DNA from: Halioglobus sp.
GTDB lineage: Bacteria > Pseudomonadota > Gammaproteobacteria > Pseudomonadales > Halieaceae
Reading direction: 5' to 3'
Assembly (NCBI GenBank): GCA_029246385.1
Contig: JAQWNG010000034.1
Coordinates: 62,001 to 126,000 of the forward strand
Length of the DNA: 64,000 nucleotides
The position numbers and the translations under genes are program-made. Below the pieces are notes generated by a model. It did no database searches. It was not told where the DNA came from and was given only the letters and a program-made list of their open reading frames with translations. Position 1 is the first letter of the stretch; the number at the start of each line of letters is the position of its first letter. Positions 1 through 10,017 of the stretch are shown here, piece after piece.

Positions 1-103
1 TGATCACCGTACCATTTTTAATGGGCACGTTAAGATCTTCACGGATTAATACACGCTTCCCACGCAGTTTCTGATCCTGCATTAAATCAACGTTCAATGT
101 CAT
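1..103 (-). CDS. pgk: Phosphoglycerate kinase, N-terminal fragment (cut by window edge)
   Basis: Only the first 34 codons are in the window; the gene runs off the left edge. Reading from the ATG at 103 downward gives [18 protein letters not shown] followed by [16 protein letters not shown]. The R-x-D-x-N-V-P motif near the N-terminus is the start of the 3-phosphoglycerate binding site typical of phosphoglycerate kinase, the cytosolic enzyme that converts 1,3-bisphosphoglycerate and ADP to 3-phosphoglycerate and ATP. It lies 60 bases downstream of epd on the same strand. The tkt-epd-pgk order is a classic gammaproteobacterial arrangement, which supports the call. Confidence 0.93.
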   Translation of the reverse strand, partial: MTLNVDLMQDQKLRGKRVLIREDLNVPIKNGTVI

Positions 104-163
104 ATCACTTGACTCCGCAATCAGAGGTCCACTTACATGTGCCACATAACGCCTTGTGTATCT

Positions 164-1174
164 CTATAACTCACCCCAAAATTTAGCTACGTCCAGCATG
201 CGATTGGCGTAACCCCACTCGTTGTCAAACCAGGTCAATACTTTTACCAAGCGCTTTCCACTAATGCGAGTCTGACTAGCGTCAACAATACTGGATCTTG
301 GGTCATGATTAAAATCACACGAAGCTAGAAGCTCCTCAGTGTAGCCAAGGACGCCGTTGAAATCAGACAGTGCAGCGTCACGCAAAATTTGATTGATTGC
401 GCGCACATCCGTATCTCGTCGCGTTTGCACCGTCAGATCCATAGCCGACACATTGAGCGTAGGTACCCTCAATGCTTGTGCGCTAAAACGTCCTGCCATG
501 TCAGGTAGCAGTCTCTCAATCCCTCGTGCCAGCTCCGTATCAACCGGAATAATAGACTGAGCAGCGGCCCGTGTTTTGCGTAAGTCGGTATGATGGTATG
601 CATCTAGCACGGGCTGATCATTCATCGCAGAATGGATAGTAGTAATAGTGCCATTCTCAATACCAACCGTATCATCGAGGACTTTTATCAACGGCACAAT
701 ACCATTGGTTGAGCATGACGCGTTCGAAACAATACGATGCTCTGCGCGCAATTCGCCGTGATTGACGCCGTAAACGATCGTCTTGTCCACGTCGGACTGT
801 GCTGGCTGCGAAAACAGTACTTTGCGGGCACCCTGATGTAGGTGTTTTTCAGCCGTAGCCCGGTCGGTAAATGCACCCGTACATTCCAGCACAATATCTA
901 CCCCCAGCGCTCCCCAAGGAAGATCATCTATCTCAGAGTAATTCAGTAGGGTGATGGCATCACCAGCGACCCACAGTTGACTGGCGTCCCCCTCAAGAGG
1001 TTTCGGGAAGCGCCCGTGGGTTGAGTCATAGCGAGTGAGGTGCAATATCGTTCCCGCATCGGCCAATTCGTTGATGGCGACAATACTTAGTTCATGCCTG
1101 AGTGGGCTCTCGTATAGAGACCGCAGAATGCTGCGGCCGATTCTGCCGTAGCCATTAATAGCAAGACGCAACAT
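164..1174 (-). CDS. epd: D-erythrose-4-phosphate dehydrogenase (GapA-family)
   Basis: This 336-residue protein belongs to the glyceraldehyde-3-phosphate dehydrogenase family. The NAD-binding GYGRIGR is at residues 8-14, the catalytic Cys is about residue 154 (SNASCSTNG) and the catalytic His about 181 ([10 protein letters not shown]). The stretch [18 protein letters not shown] and the following [12 protein letters not shown] resemble E. coli Epd more than GapA. Epd oxidises erythrose 4-phosphate to 4-phosphoerythronate, the first step of the DXP-dependent pyridoxal phosphate route. The Cys usually found four residues after the catalytic one (SNASCTTNC) is Gly here. It sits 11 bases after tkt, whose product makes erythrose 4-phosphate, and just before pgk. 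A GapA function is the main alternative, since only sequence resemblance and context separate the two. Confidence 0.85.
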   Translation of the reverse strand: MLRLAINGYGRIGRSILRSLYESPLRHELSIVAINELADAGTILHLTRYDSTHGRFPKPLEGDASQLWVAGDAITLLNYSEIDDLPWGALGVDIVLECTGAFTDRATAEKHLHQGARKVLFSQPAQSDVDKTIVYGVNHGELRAEHRIVSNASCSTNGIVPLIKVLDDTVGIENGTITTIHSAMNDQPVLDAYHHTDLRKTRAAAQSIIPVDTELARGIERLLPDMAGRFSAQALRVPTLNVSAMDLTVQTRRDTDVRAINQILRDAALSDFNGVLGYTEELLASCDFNHDPRSSIVDASQTRISGKRLVKVLTWFDNEWGYANRMLDVAKFWGEL

Positions 1175-1185
1175 CTAGATCAGCC

Positions 1186-3186
1186 CTAAAGGAGTACATC
1201 TTCGACGACGGCGACCACATTGTCCGTCGTGAATCCAAAGTGTCGCATCAATTCATCGGCCGGCGCTGACTCGCCGAAAGTCGTCATGCCCACCACGCGT
1301 CCATCCAGACCGACATACTTGTGCCAGTAGTCTGCATGCAGCGCCTCAATTGCCACCCGAGCCAATATGTCGCTCGGCAACACCGCTTCTCGATAACCAG
1401 TATCCTGCTGCTCAAACAATTCGGCACAGGGCATCGATACTACGCGGGCATGCTTGCCCTTCGACGCCAGCTGCTCGGCTGCCGCAACCGCCAATTGAAC
1501 CTCAGAGCCAGTGGCAATTAAAATGACGTCGGGTGCGCCAGGGCAGTCTTTGAGCACATAAGCGCCGCGACTGATAGCGGCGACCTGTCCCTCATCACGA
1601 GGCTGATGGGGTAGCCCTTGGCGAGAAAAAACCAGTGCGCAGGGGCCGTCACGACGCTCAATAGCGACCTTCCAGGCTACTGCAGACTCCACAGCGTCGC
1701 ACGGGCGCCAGGTTTGCATGTTAGGGGTAGCACGCAGCGCAGTGAGCTGCTCGACCGGTTGGTGTGTCGGCCCATCTTCGCCGAGACCGATAGAGTCATG
1801 CGTGAAAACAAAAATGGATTGCTGCTTCATCAGCGCCGCCATGCGCACCGCATTGCGTGCATACTCCATAAAGATTAGGAAGGTTGCACCGTAGTTAATA
1901 AAGCCGCCGTGTAGTGCAATACCATTCATAATCGCCGCCATAGCAAACTCCCGAACGCCATAGTAAATATAATTACCGCTGGCATCCTTGGTACTTACAC
2001 CCTTTGATCCACTCCACAGCGTCAGATTTGATGCTGCCAGATCTGCTGACCCGCCAAGGAGTTCGGGCAAGAGCGGGCCGTAGGTATTGAGGCAATTCTG
2101 AGAAGCCTTGCGCGAAGCGATCGTCGCACCTTCCTTTTGGCATTGGGCAATATAGGCTGTGGCCTGCTGGGAAAAATCACGAGGTAACTCACCCGCAAGT
2201 CGCCGGCGAAGTTCTATTGCTAACTCGGGGTGCTCAGCGGTATAAGCCGCCATCATCTGCTCCCATTCCTGCTCACGGGCAGCACCCGACTCGCGCGCGT
2301 CCCAACCAGCATATATATCGGCGGGAATCTCAAAAGGTCCGTACTTCCAACCCAAAGCCTGACGTGTTGCAGCTACTTCGTCTTCACCCAGCGCCGAGCC
2401 ATGAGCAGACTCTGTGCCCTGCTTGCTAGGTGACCCCTTACCTATAATAGTCTTGCAGCAAATCAGCGTCGGCTTGTCACTTCGGGCGCGAGCAGCCTCA
2501 ATCGCAGCCTGAATTTCGGCGGCATTATGCCCGTCAACGCTCGCAATAACGTGCCAACCATACGCATCAAAGCGGGCGGGCGTATCATCCGTAAACCAAC
2601 CCTGAACCTGCCCATCAATCGAGATACCGTTGTCATCATAAAAAGCGATCAATTTGCCCAAACCCAGGGTTCCTGCGAGAGAACTTGCTTCATGCGAAAT
2701 ACCCTCCATCAGGCATCCATCACCCAGAAACACGTAGGTCGAGTGATCCACTACGGTATGCCCCGGTTGATTGAACTGCGCTGCCAAGATTTTTTCCGCC
2801 AAGGCCATGCCTACCGCATTCGCCAAGCCCTGTCCTAGCGGGCCCGTCGTGGTCTCTACGCCAGGGGCATAGCCATATTCCGGGTGGCCAGGCGTCTTAC
2901 TGTGCAGTTGGCGAAAATTTTGTATCTCCGTCATGGGCAGCTGATAACCGCTGAGGTGCAAAAGGGCATAAAGCAACATCGAACCGTGGCCATTGGACAG
3001 CACAAATCGGTCGCGGCCAGGCCAAACTGGATTTGACGGATTGTGCCGCAAAAAGCCATTCCACAGTACCTCGGCTATATCCGCCATACCCATGGGGGCA
3101 CCGGGATGGCCACTTTTCGCCTTTTGAACAGCGTCCATACTGAGGGCGCGGATAGCATTGGCAAGTTCTATGCGGGGGGACGACAT
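1186..3186 (-). CDS. tkt: Transketolase
   Basis: A 666-residue thiamine-diphosphate enzyme that moves two-carbon ketol units between sugar phosphates in the non-oxidative pentose phosphate pathway. The N-terminus has the family pattern [14 protein letters not shown]. The ThDP/Mg motif begins at [10 protein letters not shown] and ends in the Asn of AFYDDN. The middle domain carries [13 protein letters not shown]. The ATG at 3186 is chosen because it is preceded by GGAGAA at good spacing and gives the usual [13 protein letters not shown] start; an in-frame start at 3261 would add 25 residues with no family character. It is the first gene of a probable tkt-epd-pgk operon, 11 bases from epd. Confidence 0.96.
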   Translation of the reverse strand: MSSPRIELANAIRALSMDAVQKAKSGHPGAPMGMADIAEVLWNGFLRHNPSNPVWPGRDRFVLSNGHGSMLLYALLHLSGYQLPMTEIQNFRQLHSKTPGHPEYGYAPGVETTTGPLGQGLANAVGMALAEKILAAQFNQPGHTVVDHSTYVFLGDGCLMEGISHEASSLAGTLGLGKLIAFYDDNGISIDGQVQGWFTDDTPARFDAYGWHVIASVDGHNAAEIQAAIEAARARSDKPTLICCKTIIGKGSPSKQGTESAHGSALGEDEVAATRQALGWKYGPFEIPADIYAGWDARESGAAREQEWEQMMAAYTAEHPELAIELRRRLAGELPRDFSQQATAYIAQCQKEGATIASRKASQNCLNTYGPLLPELLGGSADLAASNLTLWSGSKGVSTKDASGNYIYYGVREFAMAAIMNGIALHGGFINYGATFLIFMEYARNAVRMAALMKQQSIFVFTHDSIGLGEDGPTHQPVEQLTALRATPNMQTWRPCDAVESAVAWKVAIERRDGPCALVFSRQGLPHQPRDEGQVAAISRGAYVLKDCPGAPDVILIATGSEVQLAVAAAEQLASKGKHARVVSMPCAELFEQQDTGYREAVLPSDILARVAIEALHADYWHKYVGLDGRVVGMTTFGESAPADELMRHFGFTTDNVVAVVEDVLL

Positions 3187-3295
3187 CAAGTTCTCCGTAG
3201 AAGGTGAATAGGTGCAAAATGGTGCGCTATTTTCGCGTAAGCGGGAGCGAACGGCAAACAAATAGGGCTATATTTAGCCAATAACCGCAATTTCA

Positions 3296-3323
3296 TTGGC
3301 GTGAGAAACCCTAAAACTATATC
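3296..3323 (+). promoter_or_regulatory. Candidate sigma-70 promoter of the SAM-cycle operon
   Basis: TTGGCG at 3296-3301 and TATATC at 3318-3323 are separated by 16 bases, a plausible -35/-10 pair reading toward the SahR-like gene. The -10 hexamer falls inside the left half of the palindrome at 3314-3343, so a bound repressor would block RNA polymerase. This is a motif match by eye only. Confidence 0.45.
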
Positions 3324-3343
3324 AAAATATTTTGATATAGTTT
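3314..3343. promoter_or_regulatory. Perfect 30-bp palindrome, probable SahR-type operator
   Basis: The half-site AAACTATATCAAAAT (3314-3328) is followed directly by its exact reverse complement (3329-3343). A perfect dyad of this size between tkt and the ArsR-methyltransferase gene, overlapping a candidate -10 box, is what is expected for an autoregulated dimeric winged-helix repressor. The SahR family is known to repress methionine/SAM-cycle genes through palindromic sites; that this site binds the adjacent protein is inference. It also lies about 130 bases upstream of tkt and could affect that divergent gene. Confidence 0.75.
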
Positions 3344-3366
3344 CGGCAGCCTGCTACCATCCCGTA

Positions 3367-4377
3367 ATGACCTTGTTAAACGCTGCCGAAGCAGCGACAA
3401 CGCAGCTTGGCTCGCCGCCTTCAGTTCTGCAACTAACTCCGCTTACCCGCTTGTGCAAAGCTAGCGCAGATTCACTGCGTTTGCTGGTGCTAAGGGTGTT
3501 GCGCAAAGATTCATTCGGGGTATCCGAGCTTTGCGCCATCTTCGACATTCGCCAGCCCGCCCTCAGCCATCACTTAAAAGTGCTTTCCAGTGCTGGGCTA
3601 GTCGCTGCGAGGCGCGAGGCAAACTCTATTTTTTACCGCCGCCGCGAAATGGGCCAACATCCTGACTTAGAAGCGCTGCAACACAGCATTTTTGCTGCCG
3701 TGGATAAGATCGAGCTACCGCAAGACATTCAAGCGAGGCTATCAGCCATGCACCGGCAACGCGAGGAAAACTCCAGCACTTTTTTTCAACTCAATGCGCA
3801 TAAATTCCACCAACAACAGGATTTAATCGCTAGCTATGAGCAGTACGGCGATATCGCCATTCAAGTACTTCAAGACGCACCGTTGAAACACCATCGTACG
3901 GCGCTGGAGGTAGGGCCCGGGGATGGCTCATTCCTGCTCGAACTCGCCCCCCTATTCGAGCGCGTAGTGGCGCTGGACAATGCCCCTAGCATGCTAGAAA
4001 AAGCGCGAAGCAGGGCCGCTTTAGCCGGATTGGACAACATAGACTTTGTTCTCGATGACACCAGTAGCCCTGAATTGACCGGCCTGCAGGTCGACTGCGC
4101 CATTATTAATATGGTGCTGCATCACACGCCAGCACCGGGCGAAGTGCTGCGCGATGTAGGTGCATGCCTTGCGCCTGGTGGTGTTGTCCTCATTACCGAG
4201 CTCTGCAATCATGACCAAGGCTGGGCACGAGAGAATTGTGGCGATCTGTGGCTTGGATTCGACCCCGGAGAGTTAGCGCAGTGGGCAACGGACGCAGGAC
4301 TCAGGGACATCACCAGCGTCCATCTAGCGCAACGTAACGGTTTTCAAGTACAAGTGCGACTTTTTGGCCGACTTTAA
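3367..4377 (+). CDS. ArsR-family regulator fused to SAM-dependent methyltransferase (SahR-like)
   Basis: About 336 residues with two modules. The first is an ArsR-type winged helix (roughly residues 30-90; the recognition region reads [18 protein letters not shown]). The second is a class I methyltransferase fold with motif [17 protein letters not shown] and a post-motif acidic residue in [11 protein letters not shown]. It heads an operon with metK, ahcY and metF, matching the known SahR group, which senses S-adenosylhomocysteine and controls the SAM cycle. The methyltransferase-like part may be the ligand sensor rather than an enzyme; that is inference. I chose ATG 3367 because the open frame from GTG 3301 would run through the 30-bp palindrome and the candidate promoter. 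The ribosome site at 3367 is weak. Confidence 0.85.
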   Translation: MTLLNAAEAATTQLGSPPSVLQLTPLTRLCKASADSLRLLVLRVLRKDSFGVSELCAIFDIRQPALSHHLKVLSSAGLVAARREANSIFYRRREMGQHPDLEALQHSIFAAVDKIELPQDIQARLSAMHRQREENSSTFFQLNAHKFHQQQDLIASYEQYGDIAIQVLQDAPLKHHRTALEVGPGDGSFLLELAPLFERVVALDNAPSMLEKARSRAALAGLDNIDFVLDDTSSPELTGLQVDCAIINMVLHHTPAPGEVLRDVGACLAPGGVVLITELCNHDQGWARENCGDLWLGFDPGELAQWATDAGLRDITSVHLAQRNGFQVQVRLFGRL

Positions 4378-4402
4378 TGACTTTACTGGTAAGGATAAAA
4401 CT

Positions 4403-5560
4403 ATGAGCGAATACACACTTTTTACCTCAGAATCAGTTTCTGAAGGACATCCTGACAAGATGGCGGATCAGATTTCAGATGCAGTTCTGGACTACCTTCT
4501 CAAGCGCGATAAAAACGCGCGCGTCGCGGTCGAAACTATGGTTAAAACGGGCATGTGCATCGTCGCTGGCGAGGTCACCACCTCGGCCAATATAGATCTG
4601 GAAGATACTATTCGCCAAACTATACTCGACATTGGCTATGACAACTCTGACGTCGGTTTCGACGGCGCTTCCTGCGCAGTACTCAACGCCATTGGCAAGC
4701 AGTCCCGCGATATTGCTATGGGTGTTGACGAAAACAAGAACCACGAGCAGGGTGCTGGGGATCAGGGCCTGATGTTCGGCTACGCCACTAATGAAACTGA
4801 TGTTTTGATGCCTGCACCCATTTACTATGCCCATCGCCTAGTGGAGCGCCAAGCAGAGTTGCGCAAGAACGGTAAACTGCAATGGCTGCGGCCAGACGCC
4901 AAAAGTCAAATCACCCTGCGCTATGAAGATGGCAAGCCTGTAGCCATTGACGCAGTGGTGCTGTCAACTCAGCATGATAACAAGGTTAGTCAAAAAGAAA
5001 TTCACAAACAGATCCTAAAGCATGTCATTAAGGATGTTCTGCCGGCAGAGTGGCTGCACAAGGGCACTCAATATCACATCAACCCTACCGGCCAGTTCAT
5101 CATTGGCGGCCCTGTCGGCGACTGTGGCTTAACCGGACGCAAAATTATTGTGGATACATATGGCGGAATGGCACGTCACGGTGGCGGGGCATTTTCCGGT
5201 AAAGACCCGTCAAAGGTGGACCGTTCGGCAGCCTACGCCGGACGCTATGTCGCGAAAAACATTGTCGCAGCAGGTCTCGCGGAACGCTGCGAGATTCAAG
5301 TATCTTATGCAATTGGCGTCGCAGAACCCACTTCTATCGCCATCGACACGTTTGGCACGGGCAACGTTTCGGACGATCGCATAGTGGAACTCGTGCGCGA
5401 GCATTTTGACCTACGCCCCAAGGGTCTTATTGCGATGCTGAACCTGAAGCGTCCCATCTACCAGAAAACGGCAGCCTATGGACACTTCGGACGAGAAGAT
5501 AAGGATTTTACTTGGGAGAAAACGAATAAAGCAAAGGCGCTGAAAAAGGCGGCGCGTTAG
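4403..5560 (+). CDS. metK: S-adenosylmethionine synthetase
   Basis: A 385-residue protein, the normal length for MetK, which makes SAM from methionine and ATP in the cytosol. Visible family motifs are [20 protein letters not shown] at the N-terminus, [12 protein letters not shown] in the middle, and the glycine-rich loop [21 protein letters not shown] 4403 is preceded by AAGGAT and gives the expected [15 protein letters not shown] start; the frame is open 13 codons further upstream but without support. It lies 25 bases after the SahR-like gene and 64 bases before ahcY, and is presumably co-transcribed with them. Confidence 0.98.
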   Translation: MSEYTLFTSESVSEGHPDKMADQISDAVLDYLLKRDKNARVAVETMVKTGMCIVAGEVTTSANIDLEDTIRQTILDIGYDNSDVGFDGASCAVLNAIGKQSRDIAMGVDENKNHEQGAGDQGLMFGYATNETDVLMPAPIYYAHRLVERQAELRKNGKLQWLRPDAKSQITLRYEDGKPVAIDAVVLSTQHDNKVSQKEIHKQILKHVIKDVLPAEWLHKGTQYHINPTGQFIIGGPVGDCGLTGRKIIVDTYGGMARHGGGAFSGKDPSKVDRSAAYAGRYVAKNIVAAGLAERCEIQVSYAIGVAEPTSIAIDTFGTGNVSDDRIVELVREHFDLRPKGLIAMLNLKRPIYQKTAAYGHFGREDKDFTWEKTNKAKALKKAAR

Positions 5561-5596
5561 CAAAAAGACTGACGACTCACATTAACATTTAGACAA

Positions 5597-5611
5597 TGGG
5601 CGTTAAGCCCA
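5597..5611 (+). promoter_or_regulatory. Small hairpin directly before the ahcY ribosome-binding site
   Basis: TGGGC and GCCCA pair around a GTTAA loop, ending immediately before the strong GAGGAG ribosome site of ahcY. It is too small and lacks the U-run of a terminator, and the 64-base gap is too short for a SAH riboswitch. It may tune translation or may be chance. Confidence 0.3.
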
Positions 5612-5624
5612 GAGGAGAACAACA

Positions 5625-7016
5625 ATGAGCACAGCACACAAACTACAAACGACTGAAGACTACAAAATTGCCGACGTCTCACTAGCTCAATGGGGCCGTC
5701 GCGAGTTGGAGATTGCGGAAAGCGAGATGCCGGCACTGATGGCAATGCGAGCCAAGTACTCGGCCGGCAAGCCACTCGCTGGGGCAAAAATCTTAGGCTG
5801 TATCCACATGACAATACAGACAGGGGTATTAATTGAGACGCTGATGCAGCTCGGTGCCGAAGTGCGCTGGTCTTCGTGTAATATTTTCTCCACTCAGGAC
5901 CACGCTGCAGCCGCTATCGCCGCGGCGGGCATTCCTGTATTTGCCTGGAAAGGTGAAACCGAAGAAGAGTATGAATGGTGCCTTGAGCAGACCGTCCTCA
6001 AAGACGGCAAGCCATGGGACGCTAACATGATACTGGACGATGGCGGTGACCTCACCTCCTTACTGCATGACAAGTATCCCAGCATGCTGGACAAAATACA
6101 TGGCGTTACGGAGGAAACCACCACAGGTGTCCACCGTTTGCTGGAAATGCTGGAGCGGGGCACACTAAAGGTGCCGGCTATCAACGTGAACGACTCCGTG
6201 ACTAAGTCTAAGAATGACAACAAATATGGTTGTCGCCACAGCCTCAATGACGCAATCAAGCGCGGCACCGATCACCTAATGGCAGGCAAAAAAGCATTAG
6301 TCATCGGCTACGGGGACGTTGGCAAGGGCTCGGCACAATCGCTGCGCCAAGAGGGTATGATTGTAAAAATCAGCGAAATCGACCCTATCTGTGCTATGCA
6401 GGCCTGCATGGACGGTTTTGAGATTGTTTCGCCTTTCATCGACGGCATCAACGATGGCACTGAGTCGTGCATTGACCGCGAACTATTAGGCACTACTGAT
6501 CTTGTCGTCACTACCACTGGCAATTATAAGGTCTGTGATTCGAACATGCTAAGAGCGCTTAAAAAGAACTGCGTCGTCAGTAATATCGGCCACTTCGACA
6601 ACGAGATTGATACGGCTTACATGCGTAGCAACTGGGAATGGGAAGAGGTCAAACCGCAGGTACATAAAGTGTATCGCGACAAGGCAGCCAATGACTACCT
6701 AATCCTATTATCCGAAGGGCGCTTGGTGAATCTTGGCAATGCTACTGGTCATCCATCACGCATTATGGATGGCTCTTTTGCGAATCAAGTGCTGGCGCAA
6801 ATTTATTTATACGAGCGTAAGTTTGCGAATCTAGAGTCGGACATGAAGACCGCTGCGTTAAGTGTTGAAGTTTTGCCCAAGAAACTCGACGAGGAAGTGG
6901 CGGCACACATGATTGGTGGTTTTGGTGCAGTGCTCACCCGACTCACGCCGGAACAGGCTGATTATATAAAGGTCAGTCAAGACGGACCGTACAAACCCGA
7001 AAGCTACAAGTACTAG
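5625..7016 (+). CDS. ahcY: Adenosylhomocysteinase (SAH hydrolase)
   Basis: A 463-residue enzyme that splits S-adenosylhomocysteine into homocysteine and adenosine, relieving product inhibition of methyltransferases. It shows the [16 protein letters not shown] region, the NAD-binding [30 protein letters not shown], and the typical C-terminus ending in KPESYKY, where the conserved Lys/Tyr contact NAD of the neighbouring subunit. A GAGGAG ribosome site precedes ATG 5625 at good spacing. It stands between metK and metF in the operon headed by the SahR-like regulator. No SAH riboswitch is visible upstream, so control by the protein regulator is the likely mode. Confidence 0.98.
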   Translation: MSTAHKLQTTEDYKIADVSLAQWGRRELEIAESEMPALMAMRAKYSAGKPLAGAKILGCIHMTIQTGVLIETLMQLGAEVRWSSCNIFSTQDHAAAAIAAAGIPVFAWKGETEEEYEWCLEQTVLKDGKPWDANMILDDGGDLTSLLHDKYPSMLDKIHGVTEETTTGVHRLLEMLERGTLKVPAINVNDSVTKSKNDNKYGCRHSLNDAIKRGTDHLMAGKKALVIGYGDVGKGSAQSLRQEGMIVKISEIDPICAMQACMDGFEIVSPFIDGINDGTESCIDRELLGTTDLVVTTTGNYKVCDSNMLRALKKNCVVSNIGHFDNEIDTAYMRSNWEWEEVKPQVHKVYRDKAANDYLILLSEGRLVNLGNATGHPSRIMDGSFANQVLAQIYLYERKFANLESDMKTAALSVEVLPKKLDEEVAAHMIGGFGAVLTRLTPEQADYIKVSQDGPYKPESYKY

Positions 7017-7029
7017 GAAACGGTTACTA

Positions 7030-7869
7030 ATGGCTGCGCAAAAACCGCGCATAAGTTGCGAGTTCTTCCCGCCCAAAACAGTGGCAGGCATTGACAGGCT
7101 TTTAAGCGAGGTTATGCCCGCTCTTAACGCACTAGGTCCCGAGTTCTTTTCGGTGACCTACGGCGCAGGCGGCAGTACGCGTGACACCACTCTTGGGCTG
7201 GTATCTTCTATCAGGGAAGCGGGCATCGACGTCGCGCCTCACCTCAGCTTCGGCGGTGATGACGAGAATACTATTGCGGCGCTACTTGGAACATATCGGG
7301 ATGCGGGTATCAAACGTCTAGTCGCGCTGCGCGGTGATGTTCCGTCAGGAACCGGCGGCCCTGCACAGCTTATTTACGCCAGCCAATTAGTGGCGTTTAT
7401 TCGGGAGCGCACGGGAGATCATTTCCACATCGAAGTCGCGTCATATCCGGAGATACACCCAGAAGCGAAAAGCTATGACACCGATGTCGCTTTTCTTAAA
7501 ACTAAATTCGATGCTGGCGCCGATAGCGCGATAACCCAGTACTTCTTTAATGTGGAGTCGTACTTTTATTTTTTAGACCAGTGCGCAGCTATTGGCATCG
7601 ACAAGCCCATCTATGCTGGCATCATGCCAATAATCAATTTTTCTAATTTGATTCGCTTTTCCGCTAATTGTGGCGCCGAGATTCCTCGATGGATTTGCCG
7701 GCGTATCGACGCTTACGGTGATGATCAAGAGAGCATCGCAAAATTTGGCGTTGAGGTTGTCACTCAACTTTGTCAGACGCTGCTAGACAATGGGGTTCCA
7801 GGCATTCATCTGTACACTATGAATCAAGTGGAACCGACCCAACAAATTTATAATAATCTAGATCTGTAG
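7030..7869 (+). CDS. metF: 5,10-methylenetetrahydrofolate reductase
   Basis: A 279-residue flavoprotein that reduces methylene-THF to methyl-THF, the methyl donor for homocysteine remethylation. The TIM-barrel family pattern is clear: SCEFFPPKTVAG at the N-terminus, FFSVTYGAGGSTRD, LVALRGDVPSG, EVASYPEIHPEA, ITQYFFNVESYF, and the C-terminal GVPGIHLYTMNQ. Its start follows AGGAAA by 10 bases, 13 bases after ahcY. With metK and ahcY it completes the SAM-to-methyl-THF loop, although the methionine synthase itself is not in the window. Confidence 0.97.
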   Translation: MAAQKPRISCEFFPPKTVAGIDRLLSEVMPALNALGPEFFSVTYGAGGSTRDTTLGLVSSIREAGIDVAPHLSFGGDDENTIAALLGTYRDAGIKRLVALRGDVPSGTGGPAQLIYASQLVAFIRERTGDHFHIEVASYPEIHPEAKSYDTDVAFLKTKFDAGADSAITQYFFNVESYFYFLDQCAAIGIDKPIYAGIMPIINFSNLIRFSANCGAEIPRWICRRIDAYGDDQESIAKFGVEVVTQLCQTLLDNGVPGIHLYTMNQVEPTQQIYNNLDL

Positions 7870-7887
7870 TGCTAGGACTCGACAACT

Positions 7888-8622
7888 ATGCGCACAGCGC
7901 GTATCTACACCACGCACAAACTGCACGGTAACACCGCTGTTGTGCTGGAACCGGAACCGAGCAGGCACCTAGCGCGTGTTCTGCGTTTGGGGGTTGGTGA
8001 TAGCCTGACTCTTTTTGACGGCACGGGAGGCGAATACCGGGGCCGTATTACTGCCGTCGATAAAAAAAATGTCCACGTTAAAACAGGCGCTCACCTGGAA
8101 CAGGAATGCGAGTCACCTCTGAACATCCATCTAGGTGTCGCGATATCGCGCGGCGAACGCATGGACTGGGTCGTACAAAAGTCTACCGAGCTCGGCGTCA
8201 ATTCTGTGACACCATTATCGACAAAGCACACTGGCGTTAAGTTAGCAGGCGATCGTGCTGCCAAAAAAATTCACCATTGGCAAAAAATTGCTATCAGCGC
8301 CTGCGAGCAATGCGGACGTAATCGTACGCCAGTCATTCATCCTCTAGAGACACTCGACAACTGGCTAGCGTCTACTGTGGCCGAGTGCAGATATGTGCTG
8401 CACCACCGGGCGGACATCGATGCCGAACGCCGCGAACCCCCTGCCAGTATTGCGCTGTTAATCGGCCCAGAGGGTGGCCTAGATGACAGTGAAATCTTCG
8501 CGGCAGAGCAGGCCGGCTACTCATCCCTCGGGCTGGGGCCGCGAGTGCTGCGCACTGAGACCGCACCGCTTGCGGCTATCGCCATACTGCAAGGCAGGTG
8601 GGGAGACATGCAGCCACACTAA
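7888..8622 (+). CDS. rsmE: 16S rRNA m3U1498 methyltransferase
   Basis: A 244-residue SPOUT-class methyltransferase. The N-terminal PUA-like part includes HLARVLRLGVGDSLTLFDG. The C-terminal trefoil-knot SAM site reads LLIGPEGGLDDSEIFAAE followed by LGPRVLRTETAPLAA. It methylates U1498 of 16S rRNA on the assembled 30S subunit. It follows metF by 18 bases and so could share the SAM-cycle transcript, which links it to its methyl donor. Its stop codon overlaps the stop of the convergent esterase gene by four bases. Confidence 0.95.
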   Translation: MRTARIYTTHKLHGNTAVVLEPEPSRHLARVLRLGVGDSLTLFDGTGGEYRGRITAVDKKNVHVKTGAHLEQECESPLNIHLGVAISRGERMDWVVQKSTELGVNSVTPLSTKHTGVKLAGDRAAKKIHHWQKIAISACEQCGRNRTPVIHPLETLDNWLASTVAECRYVLHHRADIDAERREPPASIALLIGPEGGLDDSEIFAAEQAGYSSLGLGPRVLRTETAPLAAIAILQGRWGDMQPH

Positions 8623-9869
8623 CGTGCCTGCAGCCACTGCGCATGTGTCCATTCTAGAAATTGACCGACAGCATAAGCCGTGTGGTCTGTGCGCACCGAA
8701 TGGAAAATCTCGAAAGCGTGCTGCGCTCCCGGGAGTTCCGCATAGACAACGGGTTGTGTAGACGCGGCCCGCAAGGCAGAAACGAACGCCCGCGCCTCTT
8801 CCACCCAAACTAACGAGTCATGCGTACCTTGAATCACCATCATGGGCGGAGAATCTGCCGAAACATGACTGAGTGGCGAAGCGCTATCCCACAGTTGCGG
8901 GTTATCCTCTTTTGAGCACTGCATAACGCGATCGGCGAGCAGCGCATCCATGGACATTTTTGGTCGAATGCCAGCCCGATCAAGGAAGTCATAGACACCA
9001 TAAAAGGGTACCGCCGCCTGCACAGAAGTATCCACTGTTTCGAAGCCGGGCTGCCAATCAGCTCGGTTAGGCGTCAAAGCCGCCAACGAACTCAGATGGC
9101 CGCCAGCAGAACCTCCGGTAATCGCAATGAAATTCGGATCGCCGCCGTAATCCCTGATATGGTCTTTTATCCACGCAATGGCCTTTTTCACATCGATAAT
9201 ATGCGCGGGAAAAGCCGCCTTGGGGCTCAAACGATAGTTGATCGCAACACACAGCCAACCGCGCTGCGCCATGTGGTACATCAGCGGCTTGGCCTGCTGT
9301 TCTTTTTCCCCAATAATCCAAGCTCCTCCGTGCACCTGAAGTAGCACTGGAAACCCGCCCTCGCGCGGCTCATGCGGACGATAGATATCGAGTAAGTTGC
9401 GCTTGCCAGCGTCCGCGTATGCGATATTCCCGTCCACACGAACGCCATCACGCTTGAAATGAAAAGGTTTTAGCCATTGCCGTGTAAGAAGGTCATCAGA
9501 CAAGACGTGCTGACGTGCTGTTGGTATATCGGCCCTGTAATTCTCTCCGAGGGACTTGCGTAAAGCTGGGCGAAGATGAGTCGGTGTATCCATAGACTGA
9601 CAGTGTAAATAGACTAACCCTACCCACCCCAGCGCGAAAATACCCAGCCCGGTCTGCGCCAGAGGATCGGACAAACCCCCCGTGAATGCTAGTAGCGCAG
9701 CCAGCGCAACCTGCCACAACAGATGAATCAATGCCAACTCACCGCATAACCAAGCGCTCAAGAAGTAGATAGGTACGAACCAGTATACCCGCCGCGCTTG
9801 TACAATTGCGGTAAGAACGCAATAAGCGCTCAATAGCGCTAAGAAAAAGTAAATGCCTGCTAGGCTCAC
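8619..9869 (-). CDS. Alpha/beta hydrolase (HSL-type esterase) with N-terminal membrane segments
   Basis: About 416 residues. The first 100 or so contain three or four hydrophobic stretches, suggesting a membrane anchor. The rest is an alpha/beta hydrolase with the oxyanion motif VHGGAW, the nucleophile elbow TGGSAGGHLSS, and a later Asp and His (QGTHDSLVW, PGAQHAFEI) completing a likely Ser-Asp-His triad. This resembles the hormone-sensitive-lipase/carboxylesterase group; the substrate is unknown. I prefer GTG 9869, which has GGAG six bases upstream, over TTG 9881. It stands alone, converging on rsmE and divergent from gshB. Confidence 0.8.
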   Translation of the reverse strand: MSLAGIYFFLALLSAYCVLTAIVQARRVYWFVPIYFLSAWLCGELALIHLLWQVALAALLAFTGGLSDPLAQTGLGIFALGWVGLVYLHCQSMDTPTHLRPALRKSLGENYRADIPTARQHVLSDDLLTRQWLKPFHFKRDGVRVDGNIAYADAGKRNLLDIYRPHEPREGGFPVLLQVHGGAWIIGEKEQQAKPLMYHMAQRGWLCVAINYRLSPKAAFPAHIIDVKKAIAWIKDHIRDYGGDPNFIAITGGSAGGHLSSLAALTPNRADWQPGFETVDTSVQAAVPFYGVYDFLDRAGIRPKMSMDALLADRVMQCSKEDNPQLWDSASPLSHVSADSPPMMVIQGTHDSLVWVEEARAFVSALRAASTQPVVYAELPGAQHAFEIFHSVRTDHTAYAVGQFLEWTHAQWLQAR

Positions 9870-10017
9870 GTCGCTCTCCAAAACTACATAGTCCCTTAAA
9901 GGACCTAGTTTAAGCGAATTTCACTCTGATGTGGCGCTCTCGCCATAATCTTTCCTACTTGCACCTGTCATGAGCTTTGCGTAAGTTAGCAGACCCTTGA
10001 AACACGTGAGACAGGTA

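Noticed and set aside
3301-3366. Longer start of the SahR-like gene at GTG 3301
   Set aside because: It would place the promoter-like hexamers and the perfect palindrome inside the coding sequence, and the extra residues have no family character.
5561-5624. Possible SAH riboswitch before ahcY
   Set aside because: The 64-base gap is too short and none of the conserved SAH riboswitch core is visible; only a tiny hairpin is present.
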